Source: Bdellovibrionales bacterium | GTDB taxonomy: Bacteria > Bdellovibrionota > UBA1018 | Assembly: GCA_947380295.1 (NCBI GenBank) | Contig: CANCQK010000020.1 | Location: 1-48,292 of the forward strand | Length of the DNA stretch: 48,292 nt | Direction: 5' to 3' | Shown here: positions 7,580-16,470 of the stretch, one piece after another | Layout of the letters: each line of letters opens with the position of its first letter | How positions within the stretch are numbered: the stretch's first letter is position 1 | Made by a program: the position numbers and the translations under genes | The notes under the pieces: model-generated | The model's database searches: none | What the model was told of the DNA's origin: nothing | Seen by the model: only the letters and a program-made list of their open reading frames with translations

Positions 7580-8544
7580 ACCCGAATTCGCCGGTAGAAG
7601 GTGAGCATTTTTTTAAATTCACCTAATTGAGTGCCTGGTGTAATCAGAGTAGCGGCGGCCGCAGCAAGCCCCCAGCGCAGAAGGGGCTCGCCCAATTCGT
7701 CCGAGGACCAAAGAGTAGGATCCACCTGAGAAAAGATGGATGTCATCGCGCCCACCATGGAGTCTCCTGCGCCGACAGTGGTTTTGACTTGAATGGGTGG
7801 GATTTGACCGTACCATGCTCGATGTCGATTCAATAAAAGCGCTCCGTCCTCGACCGAAGAAACACAGACCCAGGAAACTCGAGACGTTAGTTTCCTCGCC
7901 GCACTGATCACGGCAGGAATGGATTTACGCTTTTCTCCTGTGAGCTCTTGAAACTCGACTTGATTAGGCTTGATCAACAACGGCCGACAAGCCAAGAGTG
8001 GGCGTAGGTGAAGAGCTGGCATATCCATAATCACCGCAACGCCTCTTTTCTGAAGGGACTGAATCACCGGTTTCAGTCTGACTGTCGTCAAGCCTCGGGG
8101 GAGACTCCCACCGATGACTAACACAGTGCCGGACTGAATTCGATGAAGCCAGCGAATCAACTCCTGAACTTCATGAAGGAGGATTTGCGGTCCAGGAAAA
8201 CTCAATCGTGTTTGGAGATGGTCTTTACGATTGGATACCGTCACTGAGATCCGAGTGCTAGCGGAGATTTTCACAAACTCGCTAGGCACCCCCTCCCTGC
8301 GAAGCAGATCCTCGACCTCTTGTCCAATTCCACCGCCCAGAAATCCTCCGGCAAGAACTGGAAGTCCCATTTTATGAATCATGCGTGCGGCATTAATGGC
8401 GTTTCCACCGGGAAAACGGGTCTCATCATGAACGTAGGACTTTTCGTTAGGGATGAGGTGATCCACAGCCCCCCCTAAATCCAAAGCTGGGTTGGGTGTC
8501 AGCGTAACGATCCCTCGAACCGATTTAAGTTTGGGCTTTTGCAT
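7564..8544 (-). CDS. pfkB: 6-phosphofructokinase II / PfkB-type sugar-phosphate kinase
   Basis: About 326 residues, ribokinase (PfkB) fold. It phosphorylates a sugar phosphate, most likely fructose-6-phosphate, with ATP. It begins IVTLTPNPALDLG, as PfkB/FruK/LacC do, and has the first signature PGGNAINAARM and the second, TTVGAGDSMVGAMT, which contains the catalytic Asp and anion hole and closely matches E. coli PfkB. Also seen are GGSLPRGL and IKPNQVEF. The closest memory match is PfkB, though FruK and LacC are near relatives. I prefer the ATG at 8544; a TTG two codons earlier is possible. It starts 27 bases after the clpA stop on the same strand, so read-through from clpA is possible. Confidence 0.85.
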   Translation of the reverse strand: MQKPKLKSVRGIVTLTPNPALDLGGAVDHLIPNEKSYVHDETRFPGGNAINAARMIHKMGLPVLAGGFLGGGIGQEVEDLLRREGVPSEFVKISASTRISVTVSNRKDHLQTRLSFPGPQILLHEVQELIRWLHRIQSGTVLVIGGSLPRGLTTVRLKPVIQSLQKRGVAVIMDMPALHLRPLLACRPLLIKPNQVEFQELTGEKRKSIPAVISAARKLTSRVSWVCVSSVEDGALLLNRHRAWYGQIPPIQVKTTVGAGDSMVGAMTSIFSQVDPTLWSSDELGEPLLRWGLAAAAATLITPGTQLGEFKKMLTFYRRIRVQELK

Positions 8545-8570
8545 GATCAAGGTGCTTTCAAAGAAGGATA

Positions 8571-11051
8571 TTAGAGTCGGTCTTCTTGATAGATCGAAGC
8601 AGACTCTTTTGGAGTTTCACTACCAGAGGCTTGAATTTCAAAAGTGATCTCGCCATTGACCGAGGAAAGTCCAATTTTGACTTTGCCTCCATTCTCCAAC
8701 TTCCCAAAAAGGATCTCTTCAGAAAGTGGCTTTTTGATTCGATCCTGAAGGAGTCGAGCCAGAGGACGAGCCCCCATTTGTCGATCATAGCCTTTCTCAG
8801 ACAACCAGTCCCTCAGCTCAGACGAAAACTCGACATCAACTTTTTTACTCAGAAGCTGGGATTCTAGTTCGATCAGCTGCTTTGAAACGACCTGTTTCAC
8901 AGTTGCAGGATCAAGAGGATTAAAATACACGATCGAATCCAGACGATTTCTAAACTCAGGACTAAACGTCTGCTCCACTGCTTTAGTTGCCGCAGAGCTC
9001 CCTTGAGTCGAAAGATTGAGATTCATCCCCAACGGCCTACGTTCCATCTCGCGAGAGCCCACGTTGGAAGTCATAATGAGAATTGAATTTTTGAAATCTG
9101 CCTTACGACCGTTGTTATCTGTCAGTACGCCGTGATCCATCACTTGAAGGAGGATATTCCAAATATCAGCGTGAGCTTTTTCAATCTCATCGAGCAAGAC
9201 TACTGAATGTGGATTTTTAAGGACAGCGTCAGTAAGCAAGCCTGCCTGCTCAAATCCAACATAACCCGGAGGCGCGCCGATCAAGCGGGAAAGAGTGTGC
9301 TTCTCACTATACTCGCTCATATCAAACCTTTGGAAAGGTACTCCGAGGCAATGAGCCAGCTGCTTACTCAGCTCTGTTTTACCCACCCCAGTAGGTCCGC
9401 AAAATAGGAATGCACCGACAGGGCGTTCGCCCGATCTGAGACCCGAGCGAGCCAGTCGAATCGCAGTCACAAGAGCGTCAACCGCATGATCTTGACCGAA
9501 GATGCTCAACTTCAGGTCGTCCTTGAGATTTCTGAGACGAACCTTCTGATTCGAATTCATCGAGCGCGCAGGAATCCTGGCCATCTGCGCAATGACTTCC
9601 TCGACTTCAGCCACATCCAACACCTGAGGGGTCGCACCGGGAATTTCGTGTCCAATCGGACCCTTGGCTTTAGGCCTGTTGAGTCTCGCTCGAGAACCGA
9701 CCTCATCCATCACGTCGATTGCCTTATCTGGCAAGAATCTCTCAGCAAGATGTTTAGACGACAGCTCTACAGCAGCCCGAAGTGCATCAGAAGTATACTG
9801 CACACCGTGATGATCCTCAAACCTCGACTTGAGACCATGAAGTACCTGCACAGCCTCCTCGATCGAAGGCTCCAAAACATCAATTTTTTGAAATCTTCGA
9901 GCTAAGGCATGGTCTTTTTCAAAAATATTTCGGAACTCGGAATAAGTCGTTGAACCCATGCATCGGATCACACCCCGAGAAAGAAGTGGCTTGAGCAAGT
10001 TAGCAGCATCCAATGCTCCACCGCTGACTGCCCCAGCACCTACAATGGTATGAATTTCGTCAATAAAGAGAATCGGATCCTGACCCTTTTCGCGTTGGCT
10101 CTCTAAAGCCGTGATCACCCGTTTAAATCGCTGTTCAAAATCACCCCTGAACTTAGCGCCCGCAAGGAGCGAGCCCAAATCAAGTGAGTAAACGACTGAA
10201 TTATGAAGCAGGTCCGGAACGTTCTTCTCTACAATTCGGAGGGCAAGCCCCTCGGCCAAGGCCGTCTTCCCTACCCCAGCTTCACCCACCAGAAGCGGAT
10301 TATTTTTCCTTCTTCGACAAAGTACTTGAAGGACTCGATCCAGCTCCTGAGTCCGTCCAATAAGGGGGTCAATATCACCCGTTCGCGCTCGATGGTTGAG
10401 GTTCACTGCATAAATCGACAGAGGGTCATCTGCGGTGCGCGGCGATGCGGTTTTGGTTTGAACTTTTTCGTCCCCTTCTTCAGGAGACGAATTTTCCCCA
10501 AAGTCATCCTCAGATGGGTTGAGACGCGGAGGCATTCTTGAGTCTTGACCTTTCCGAATCCCATGGCTGACGTAGTTCAAAACATCGAGGCGCTCGATCC
10601 CTTGCTGAAGCAATAGGAAGAGAGCCTTGGAATCTTTGGCTTGAAATAAAGCCACCAACAAATCCTCTGGTTGGATTTCATCCTTCCCTGCTGATTGAAC
10701 ATGGAAAAGTGCACGCTGAATGAGTCGCTGAATACTCAGTGTAGCGACCGGATGCTCTATCGAATTCTCCTCATTGGATGAATCAGAATCAGAGGGACTG
10801 TCCGAAGGCGCTGCAATTCCGCTTGATGGATTGGGAGAACGAGCTGCCTTAGGAACTTCAGTTCCCAGGTAAGACTCTAATTGCCTTTGAATCTCCTCAG
10901 GATTGCCCCCACAGGCTACTACAGCCTCATGAACGCCGGAATCCTTGAGTAAACTCCAAAAGACATGCTCGAGCGTAAAGTATTCATGCTCTTGCTCGAC
11001 TGCATAACGAACGGCTCGGTTGAGGATAGCTTCAGCTTTTCGACCAATCAT
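8571..11051 (-). CDS. clpA: ClpA, ATP-dependent Clp protease unfoldase subunit
   Basis: 826 residues; E. coli ClpA has 758. The Clp N-domain (1-160) is interrupted by a Ser/Asp-rich insert at about 70-100, and a long acidic linker (about 168-210) follows. AAA-1 has Walker A GEAGVGKT at 256-263 and DEIHT; AAA-2 has GPTGVGKT near residue 550, LLDEIEKAH and the sensor region [10 protein letters not shown]. The C-terminal D2-small domain is complete. ClpA threads substrates into ClpP. At the place where E. coli ClpA has the ClpP-docking loop IGL, this protein reads LGM, a conservative but non-standard tripeptide. clpS lies 59 bases upstream in the same orientation, the usual adaptor arrangement; clpP is not in the window. 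Starts [10 protein letters not shown]. Confidence 0.95.
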   Translation of the reverse strand: MIGRKAEAILNRAVRYAVEQEHEYFTLEHVFWSLLKDSGVHEAVVACGGNPEEIQRQLESYLGTEVPKAARSPNPSSGIAAPSDSPSDSDSSNEENSIEHPVATLSIQRLIQRALFHVQSAGKDEIQPEDLLVALFQAKDSKALFLLLQQGIERLDVLNYVSHGIRKGQDSRMPPRLNPSEDDFGENSSPEEGDEKVQTKTASPRTADDPLSIYAVNLNHRARTGDIDPLIGRTQELDRVLQVLCRRRKNNPLLVGEAGVGKTALAEGLALRIVEKNVPDLLHNSVVYSLDLGSLLAGAKFRGDFEQRFKRVITALESQREKGQDPILFIDEIHTIVGAGAVSGGALDAANLLKPLLSRGVIRCMGSTTYSEFRNIFEKDHALARRFQKIDVLEPSIEEAVQVLHGLKSRFEDHHGVQYTSDALRAAVELSSKHLAERFLPDKAIDVMDEVGSRARLNRPKAKGPIGHEIPGATPQVLDVAEVEEVIAQMARIPARSMNSNQKVRLRNLKDDLKLSIFGQDHAVDALVTAIRLARSGLRSGERPVGAFLFCGPTGVGKTELSKQLAHCLGVPFQRFDMSEYSEKHTLSRLIGAPPGYVGFEQAGLLTDAVLKNPHSVVLLDEIEKAHADIWNILLQVMDHGVLTDNNGRKADFKNSILIMTSNVGSREMERRPLGMNLNLSTQGSSAATKAVEQTFSPEFRNRLDSIVYFNPLDPATVKQVVSKQLIELESQLLSKKVDVEFSSELRDWLSEKGYDRQMGARPLARLLQDRIKKPLSEEILFGKLENGGKVKIGLSSVNGEITFEIQASGSETPKESASIYQEDRL

Positions 11052-11110
11052 TCAGTTTTCTCTCGCAGCATATATACCCTCTTTCCACTCTCTCTGTACA
11101 GCGCGAATCG

Positions 11111-11464
11111 TCATAAGACCGGTTCAATAAAGGAACTGAGAGGATAACCCCGGGTTCGTGCATATTCGACCACTTGCATCGCCTTAGTTTCAGCAATTTC
11201 AAAATGGTAGATTCCGGCAGTACCTCGCCCTTTCTGATGTATTTGGAGCATAATTTGTACCGCTTCCTCCTCCGTTTTTTGAAAAAATCGCCTGAGTACC
11301 TCTACCACAAACTCCATGGTAGTGTAGTCATCATTAGCAAGCAAAACGGCGTACCGCGTCGGCTCTTTAGGGATAGGCCTACCCTCCTGAACTGCAATAG
11401 CGCCGCCCTGCTCCTCGTCCATCTCTTCTCTCGGATTAGTCATAGATTTCATCAAGAATACCAT
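11111..11464 (-). CDS. clpS: ClpS, N-end rule adaptor of ClpA
   Basis: 117 residues. ClpS binds proteins with destabilising N-terminal residues and delivers them to ClpA. The N-degron pocket motif LLANDDYTTMEFVVEVL and the ClpA-binding helix region GRGTAGIYHFEIAETKAMQV are both present. The first 30 or so residues are a variable, acidic tail; internal ATGs at codons 5 and 8 are alternative starts, but GAGAG just before the first ATG favours 11464. It is divergent from the Fic gene with 69 bases between. Confidence 0.95.
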   Translation of the reverse strand: MVFLMKSMTNPREEMDEEQGGAIAVQEGRPIPKEPTRYAVLLANDDYTTMEFVVEVLRRFFQKTEEEAVQIMLQIHQKGRGTAGIYHFEIAETKAMQVVEYARTRGYPLSSFIEPVL

Positions 11465-11533
11465 GACTCTCTCGCCTCGAACTCAACCCTAAAAAAAAAG
11501 ACTTGCTGTTCTTGATCAAAAGTCAGATAGGTC

Positions 11534-12058
11534 ATGCTCATGAACCCAGAAACTTTAAAACACCAACTTGAACTAGCTCGTTTTGAGCGGGCCTTAGGCG
11601 TTTCAGAAAGCCTCGCCGATCATCGAGCACTTCTGACAACCACTGAACTCGCTAGACTGAACGGAATACTCACTGGAAAAACACATGACCCATGGCGTCA
11701 TGAGTCAGTCACAATTCAGCTTCCGTCTGGGCAAACCAAAAGCTTGGAGCTCATGATTGACCCAGTGATTACGGCCCGAGACCTCCTCCACAGAGCGGCT
11801 GAAACAGGAGAGACGGGTACAGCCATAGATGCCGCCATCGATATTTATGTAGGATTAGTTCTTGCGCATATATTCAAGGATGCCAATCGAAGAACAGCAG
11901 CACTCGCCAGCAACTACTTTCTTCGAAAATATAGAGCTCCTATTTCTGGAACCGCTCTCTACGAGTTGGGACTAGGTGACTTAAGACAAGCCGGTCAGAT
12001 CGATGCGCTGCGTGAAAATGTTCGACAGCTCTGCTTATTTACCGGGAAGAAAAAATAA
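11534..12058 (+). CDS. Fic/Doc-domain protein (putative AMP transferase or kinase)
   Basis: 174 residues. The Fic signature HxFxDxNxR appears as HIFKDANRRTAALA with H112; the helices before (IYVGLVLAHI) and after (SNYFLRKY) fit the Fic core. Fic proteins transfer AMP or other phosphate-containing groups to proteins; Doc relatives phosphorylate. Here the usual Gly after Asp is Ala and the Gly/Lys after Asn is Arg, so the substrate-binding loop is not canonical. I see no clear inhibitory helix motif (S/TxxxEG) and no small antitoxin gene adjacent, so it is not an obvious toxin-antitoxin pair. No signal peptide. The first ATG is 11534; a second at 11540 is equally possible. The gene is divergent from clpS. 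Confidence 0.8.
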   Translation: MLMNPETLKHQLELARFERALGVSESLADHRALLTTTELARLNGILTGKTHDPWRHESVTIQLPSGQTKSLELMIDPVITARDLLHRAAETGETGTAIDAAIDIYVGLVLAHIFKDANRRTAALASNYFLRKYRAPISGTALYELGLGDLRQAGQIDALRENVRQLCLFTGKKK

Positions 12059-12173
12059 AATAATTAATTTAAGAAACATTAAATTTTATTTTTTTATAAA
12101 ATCAAATACTTATAAAAACTAAGTCAAGTCTCAGCTAAAAATAACCGAAGCGTAACCCAATGGAGCATTCCAC
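12059..12173. other. AT-rich spacer
   Basis: The region just after the Fic gene is very AT-rich, with a weak inverted repeat (ATTTTAT/ATAAAAT) around a T-run. It may end the Fic transcript and start the next gene; no firm element can be named. Confidence 0.3.
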
Positions 12174-13850
12174 TTGAGCGCCGCACCTTTAAAAGAACGT
12201 AAAACTGCTGGATCGAGCCCAATCTTAGAGGCAGATTCACCCCCCTGCATTTTTACTTTTCCTGGCAGTGCACCAAGCGGCGTCTATCAAGAAGCCCTAA
12301 CTAAACTAGGCCGATCTCATTTAAAAATCGAAGAATTTTCAGAGAATCCCCAATTCTTTCAAAATCGAAAAAAAATCCAACCTGCTCTGTTTCTTTTATC
12401 TCTTGAAAACAGAACTGACATTCTTACGATCACAAACCTAATCTCTGAGATTCATCAACGTGACTGGCATTGGAAATCGCAGCTCTTAATTATTTCTGGA
12501 GTTGATCACCCTAAACTTTCCAGCTTTTTCGTCAAGCGCAACTGCGCGGTGATCTCACGTAAATTCACCACTGCTATCGCATTTAAGAACCGAATAGAAC
12601 AGCAGATTACCCTACTCCAAATTCGGCAATCACAAGTGTCAAAGACATCGATTTTAGAAACGGCTTACCAGATCCATCCGAGTCACCCCTTTTTAATCCA
12701 GTGGAATCACGCACTTTTAATTGAGGATGACCTCTGGTTTGTGCCTTTAGAACGCTTTGTTCACCACCACAATGGTGAATGGACTGTTCTGATGCTAGGA
12801 CCTAATCCATCTTCAGGCGAATGGATCCTACTGGAACCGGCTCTTTGGAAATGGAAACCTCGATTTGACCCATTTAGTAAAAATAAAAAATCAACCGTAG
12901 GTTGGCATTTCAAAGGCGAAAAGCCACAATTTTATAACGACCAGTGGAAATTCTCGGGGAGCGCAATCGAACTTTATTTCATCACCTCAAGCGATAGAGC
13001 CTTAATGAAGTTTCAAACCTATGGGAACACTCAAATCGCTGTAGCAGCAAACTCACCCCACTTGATTCATCAATTAAATCAGACTTCTCAATCACAAGGA
13101 ACCTCAGATCTCCATTTAGAAAAATCAACCGAAAAAACAGGGAACACTTCCAAGATTCACCTTAATAAAAATCCAATATTTCGAACGATCGATGATCTTA
13201 TTTTAATACGAGAATTTCTTGCTTTTGCATTTCGAGAGCAGGCAAGTCTCTTAGTCTGGCAAAAGCACAGCAAAGTGCGACTAACGGGCACTTTAGCCTC
13301 ATTTCAAACTCATAGTAATAAAATAACGATTCAACTCTCTCAAGAAAGTTTTGATTTTATAAAAAAACACGATAATTGGAGTAATCAAAATCCATTTTAC
13401 GGAACTTTTAATATTGATCTGGGCTGTGTATTTTTTTCAAGCATGAGGTTTTTTACCGACCACGATCAAAGATCACTCATTATTTACCCGGAACGAGTCT
13501 TCTTCCATGTTCAAAGGCGAAAAGACAATCGACTTAAGTACCATCCAAAAATGCCGATCAAAATTAGCATACCCGGCTCACCCACTGTATTGACAAATAT
13601 CAGTGAAAAGGGAATCGGACTAAAATTTAGGAAATTCGATTATGAAACTTTCAAGGCAGCACCTAATCTAGAAGCCATATTAAAACTTGATCATCACCTG
13701 ATCATTTGCAAACTCGCTCCTAAATGGAAAAAAACGATCATCACCACAGGCGACGAATGGGTTCATGCAGGCTTTACCTTTCAAGATCTATCCGAGCTCG
13801 ATCATCAGACCTTGCAACTTTTTATTTTTGAGCAAAACATCCCTAAATAG
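12174..13850 (+). CDS. PilZ-domain protein with unknown N-terminal regions
   Basis: 558 residues, cytoplasmic (no signal or membrane segment). Residues ~445-550 form a PilZ domain: RRKDNRLKYHPKMPIKI, then LTNISEKGIGLKF, the c-di-GMP-binding pattern RxxxR...D/NxSxxG, here with Asn for Asp. The first ~150 residues look like a degenerate receiver-like fold (short strands PALFLLSL and LLIISGV) without the phosphoacceptor set. The middle (about 170-420) is unrecognised. The start is TTG at 12174, chosen because TGGAG lies eight bases upstream and no in-frame ATG is near. A role as c-di-GMP effector is inferred from the PilZ motif. It is followed 122 bases later by the kinase-fold gene on the same strand. 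Confidence 0.8.
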   Translation: MSAAPLKERKTAGSSPILEADSPPCIFTFPGSAPSGVYQEALTKLGRSHLKIEEFSENPQFFQNRKKIQPALFLLSLENRTDILTITNLISEIHQRDWHWKSQLLIISGVDHPKLSSFFVKRNCAVISRKFTTAIAFKNRIEQQITLLQIRQSQVSKTSILETAYQIHPSHPFLIQWNHALLIEDDLWFVPLERFVHHHNGEWTVLMLGPNPSSGEWILLEPALWKWKPRFDPFSKNKKSTVGWHFKGEKPQFYNDQWKFSGSAIELYFITSSDRALMKFQTYGNTQIAVAANSPHLIHQLNQTSQSQGTSDLHLEKSTEKTGNTSKIHLNKNPIFRTIDDLILIREFLAFAFREQASLLVWQKHSKVRLTGTLASFQTHSNKITIQLSQESFDFIKKHDNWSNQNPFYGTFNIDLGCVFFSSMRFFTDHDQRSLIIYPERVFFHVQRRKDNRLKYHPKMPIKISIPGSPTVLTNISEKGIGLKFRKFDYETFKAAPNLEAILKLDHHLIICKLAPKWKKTIITTGDEWVHAGFTFQDLSELDHQTLQLFIFEQNIPK

Positions 13851-13972
13851 CTATAAAATTAATAATATTAATCAGCGTTTACTTTTATTACACAAAGTGA
13901 TAAAGAACGCTTTGCATCTGTTAATTAACCACCAGAGTAGTTAAGCACGAATTCTATTAAACTGAGGTTATT

Positions 13973-15427
13973 TTGGTCCAACTCAAAGTTCTTTCTATAC
14001 TTGCCATTACGAGTTCAACTGTCTTTGACCCAGATGCTGATTTTCTTGGGTCACCAAGACAAGGAGTCCTCGAAAGATCAGTTTCTGAATCGATGCTCCT
14101 CAGCCCCCTCCCGCTCACTGAAGAATCAAGCCCAACATCGTCAACCATCCGCCTAACTCCCGGAGCTCGAAGGAAAACGGTGTCTTGCGAGAACCTCGAG
14201 TCTCTCTCCCTTTTACAGCCACTCCCCGCACCAAAACCCGAGGAAGCGGTAGACTTTGACCAAGCATTCGAGAAGGACTCAGAAGTAGCCATTCAAAAGT
14301 GGTTATCGGACTCAAAACTTTTCTCAACCCTACCCTGCAACTCGATCCGAGTAACAAGATTTGAAAACTCGGGACAGCGAAATTCAGGGACTTTCTCAAT
14401 CCAAGTCAAAATAGATGGTCCACAACTCTCCCCTCGATACTCCCAAAGGAAGTTCTTCGTAAAAGTAAACCAGATCAATTCAGCAGGATGTGCTGAATTT
14501 ATTGAATCCATTTCGCTCAACCAGTCAGATCCGTCGAAATGGTCTATCAACGAAGGATACCCACACATTCCACAGGTTCTAGAAATCGGATTTTCTTCGC
14601 AACGCTGTTTTGGTTTGTTCGAACGGGCCCGGGGTGAATCAATTGAAAACCTGGTTCACCAGTTTTTGAACACACCGGACTTGAGAAACAAAAGACAAGC
14701 ATTCCTTTCCCTCCAGAAGGCATTCTCAGCATGGGGCAAAGCACTTGGAAAAATGCACCATTCAGCAGGCTGGACCCATCAAGATTTACATAATGGTAAC
14801 GTCTTGTATGACTCGGCCACCGATCGAATTGCATTCGTTGACAACGGAAAACTGTCCGCCAAGAAGCCCTACATTTTTGAGGACTTAAACAGGGGTTTGA
14901 ACAATCTTGAATCTGACTTGATTACCGGACTGATCGCACACCTAAACCCAGTCCAAAGCGAGATTGAAAAGCTAACCACTCCTCAGACTTATGCCGCGCC
15001 ACAAGAACCATCTGAGGCCCCCAGCCTGTTCACTGGGCCGGGTGAATCAAGCCCCACCCATGAGCAGTTTATCCAGGGAGTTCAAGAGGCCATTCGGGCG
15101 TCATCTAGGAGTCACCATGACCTCGGCCAATCCCCTATTGCTGCACTGCCTGATTCTTTGTTTGATTTTAATTCCGATGACGCGCTTGCAAGTCGAGCAC
15201 TTACTGACCTCATCCTACTCTGGATTGAAGCCTACCTAAGCGAGGTTTCAGAGGATCGCCAGGATGAGATTCGAGATTGGTTCCAAAGCAGGTTCGAGTG
15301 GTACTACTCTGAAGCAATTTCAAGAGGTCGACTCTGGAGCTACGAGTTGTGGCACGAATCTGCTCTCTTGCCCTACATCCAACAGACCCACCCGGAGCTA
15401 GCTCGAGCACTCCGAGGTGACTTCTGA
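13973..15427 (+). CDS. Protein-kinase-fold protein with disordered N-terminus
   Basis: 484 residues. The N-terminal ~100 residues are Ser/Pro/Thr-rich and probably disordered, after a weakly hydrophobic start. The kinase-like core runs from about 120 to 330: FFVKVNQ with K164 as the candidate ATP lysine, the catalytic loop WTHQDLHNGNVLYD with D271 and N276, and FVDNGKLS with D290 as the metal-binding (DFG-type) Asp. The pattern fits the eukaryotic-like kinase/aminoglycoside phosphotransferase superfamily, and all key residues are present, so activity is plausible. The C-terminal ~100 residues are helical and Trp-rich. The start TTG at 13973 has TGAGG seven bases upstream. Substrate unknown; an effector role is only a hypothesis. 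No downstream partner: the next gene encodes a secreted cupredoxin. Confidence 0.78.
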   Translation: MVQLKVLSILAITSSTVFDPDADFLGSPRQGVLERSVSESMLLSPLPLTEESSPTSSTIRLTPGARRKTVSCENLESLSLLQPLPAPKPEEAVDFDQAFEKDSEVAIQKWLSDSKLFSTLPCNSIRVTRFENSGQRNSGTFSIQVKIDGPQLSPRYSQRKFFVKVNQINSAGCAEFIESISLNQSDPSKWSINEGYPHIPQVLEIGFSSQRCFGLFERARGESIENLVHQFLNTPDLRNKRQAFLSLQKAFSAWGKALGKMHHSAGWTHQDLHNGNVLYDSATDRIAFVDNGKLSAKKPYIFEDLNRGLNNLESDLITGLIAHLNPVQSEIEKLTTPQTYAAPQEPSEAPSLFTGPGESSPTHEQFIQGVQEAIRASSRSHHDLGQSPIAALPDSLFDFNSDDALASRALTDLILLWIEAYLSEVSEDRQDEIRDWFQSRFEWYYSEAISRGRLWSYELWHESALLPYIQQTHPELARALRGDF

Positions 15428-15482
15428 CTTGCCCCCCAGGCAGGCCATTGATAGGGTGAGGACCCAAGAAAGGAATTCCCCT

Positions 15483-15917
15483 ATGAAATTCTCAAACTCC
15501 CTAACACTGACCCTTTCCGTCGCTCTACTGGCCAGCTTATCTCTGCCGAGCGCCCAGGCAGATGCCCAAGCCAAGAGTGGTAAGGCCACCCATTCTGCCC
15601 CAGTCAAAGCGGATGCAGTTGCAGCGCCCGTACTCAAACTCCAACTTGAAGCAGTAGTCAAAGATGGTACCAAATATTGGCTTCCCGCTCAGCTAAAAGC
15701 AAAAAAAGGAGATCGAATTCGCCTCAAACTCGAAAATCATATAGCAGGTCCCAATTCGATTCATGGATTCCGCCTCAAGGAATTTCACATCGAAGAACTA
15801 GTCGATCATCAAGGCAAAGAAGTTGAATTCGTTGCGGATCATACTGGTACTTTTAAATATGATTGTCATCTTCATCCCGCCCATGTCGGTGGTGAGCTGA
15901 TTGTCGAAGAAAAATAG
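15483..15917 (+). CDS. Secreted cupredoxin-like copper protein
   Basis: 144 residues. The signal peptide ends at SAQA (residue 26), then a flexible Ala/Lys stretch to about 48. The rest is a cupredoxin beta-sandwich ending with the family pattern GTFKYDCHLHPAHVGGELIV; H94, C128, H131 and H134 are candidate copper ligands. The methionine of plastocyanin-type sites is absent, so a red- or CuA-like site or a simple copper carrier is possible. It acts in the periplasm in electron transfer or copper handling. The ATG at 15483 is preferred over an earlier in-frame start because AAAGGA precedes it and the signal peptide then begins correctly. TrmL follows closely. Confidence 0.85.
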   Translation: MKFSNSLTLTLSVALLASLSLPSAQADAQAKSGKATHSAPVKADAVAAPVLKLQLEAVVKDGTKYWLPAQLKAKKGDRIRLKLENHIAGPNSIHGFRLKEFHIEELVDHQGKEVEFVADHTGTFKYDCHLHPAHVGGELIVEEK

Positions 15918-15936
15918 AAAACTAAAGCAAAACCCG

Positions 15937-16434
15937 ATGCAATCACCCCCGCCCTTCCATTACCACTTAGTTCTGCTCGAACCACTCATCCCGCCCAATA
16001 CGGGAAATGCGGGAAGACTCAGCGTAGCAACCCAAAGTACTCTGCACTTGATTGAACCCCTGGGGTTTTCCATCGATGACAAGGCGGTGCGAAGGGCGGG
16101 TTTAGACTATTGGAAATTCGTAGACCTTCAGGTCCATTCCGATTTTGACGCCTTTCTCATCTGGCTCGACAAGAATGACCCTGAGTGTCCCTTTTACTTA
16201 ATTGAAGATGGACCTCGATCGGAACGTCTCGTTTATGACGTTTCACTCCCCCGTCGTGCGGCTTTTATTTTCGGCAAAGAGACCACCGGCATTTCTGCGG
16301 AAATTCAGGATAAATATCAGGACCGCCTTTTGAAACTTCCCATGTTCTCAGAGCACATCCGAAGCCTCAATTTAGCGAACACCATCTCCATCGTTCTCTA
16401 CGAAGCGATCCGACAGAATCTCAAATCGGACTAG
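15937..16434 (+). CDS. trmL: TrmL, tRNA (cytidine/uridine-34)-2'-O-methyltransferase
   Basis: About 165 residues, SPOUT-class methyltransferase. It methylates the 2'-O of wobble nucleotide 34 in tRNA-Leu isoacceptors, using SAM. Signature blocks are IPPNTGNAGRLSVAT, LIEPLGFSIDDKAVRRAGLDYW, AAFIFGKETTGI and the knot LPMFSEHIRSLNLANTISIVLYEA; length is as in the family. I prefer the ATG at 15937; a TTG at 15901 would overlap the cupredoxin stop by 17 bases and add 12 residues with no family counterpart. Convergent with the helicase gene. Confidence 0.93.
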   Translation: MQSPPPFHYHLVLLEPLIPPNTGNAGRLSVATQSTLHLIEPLGFSIDDKAVRRAGLDYWKFVDLQVHSDFDAFLIWLDKNDPECPFYLIEDGPRSERLVYDVSLPRRAAFIFGKETTGISAEIQDKYQDRLLKLPMFSEHIRSLNLANTISIVLYEAIRQNLKSD

Positions 16435-16470
16435 AATTCGACTAATGATTTTATTTAATAGAATACCAAA

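Noticed and set aside
11534..12058. A Doc/Phd toxin-antitoxin module
   Set aside because: No small antitoxin frame on either side; clpS is divergent and the next plus-strand gene is a 558-residue protein.
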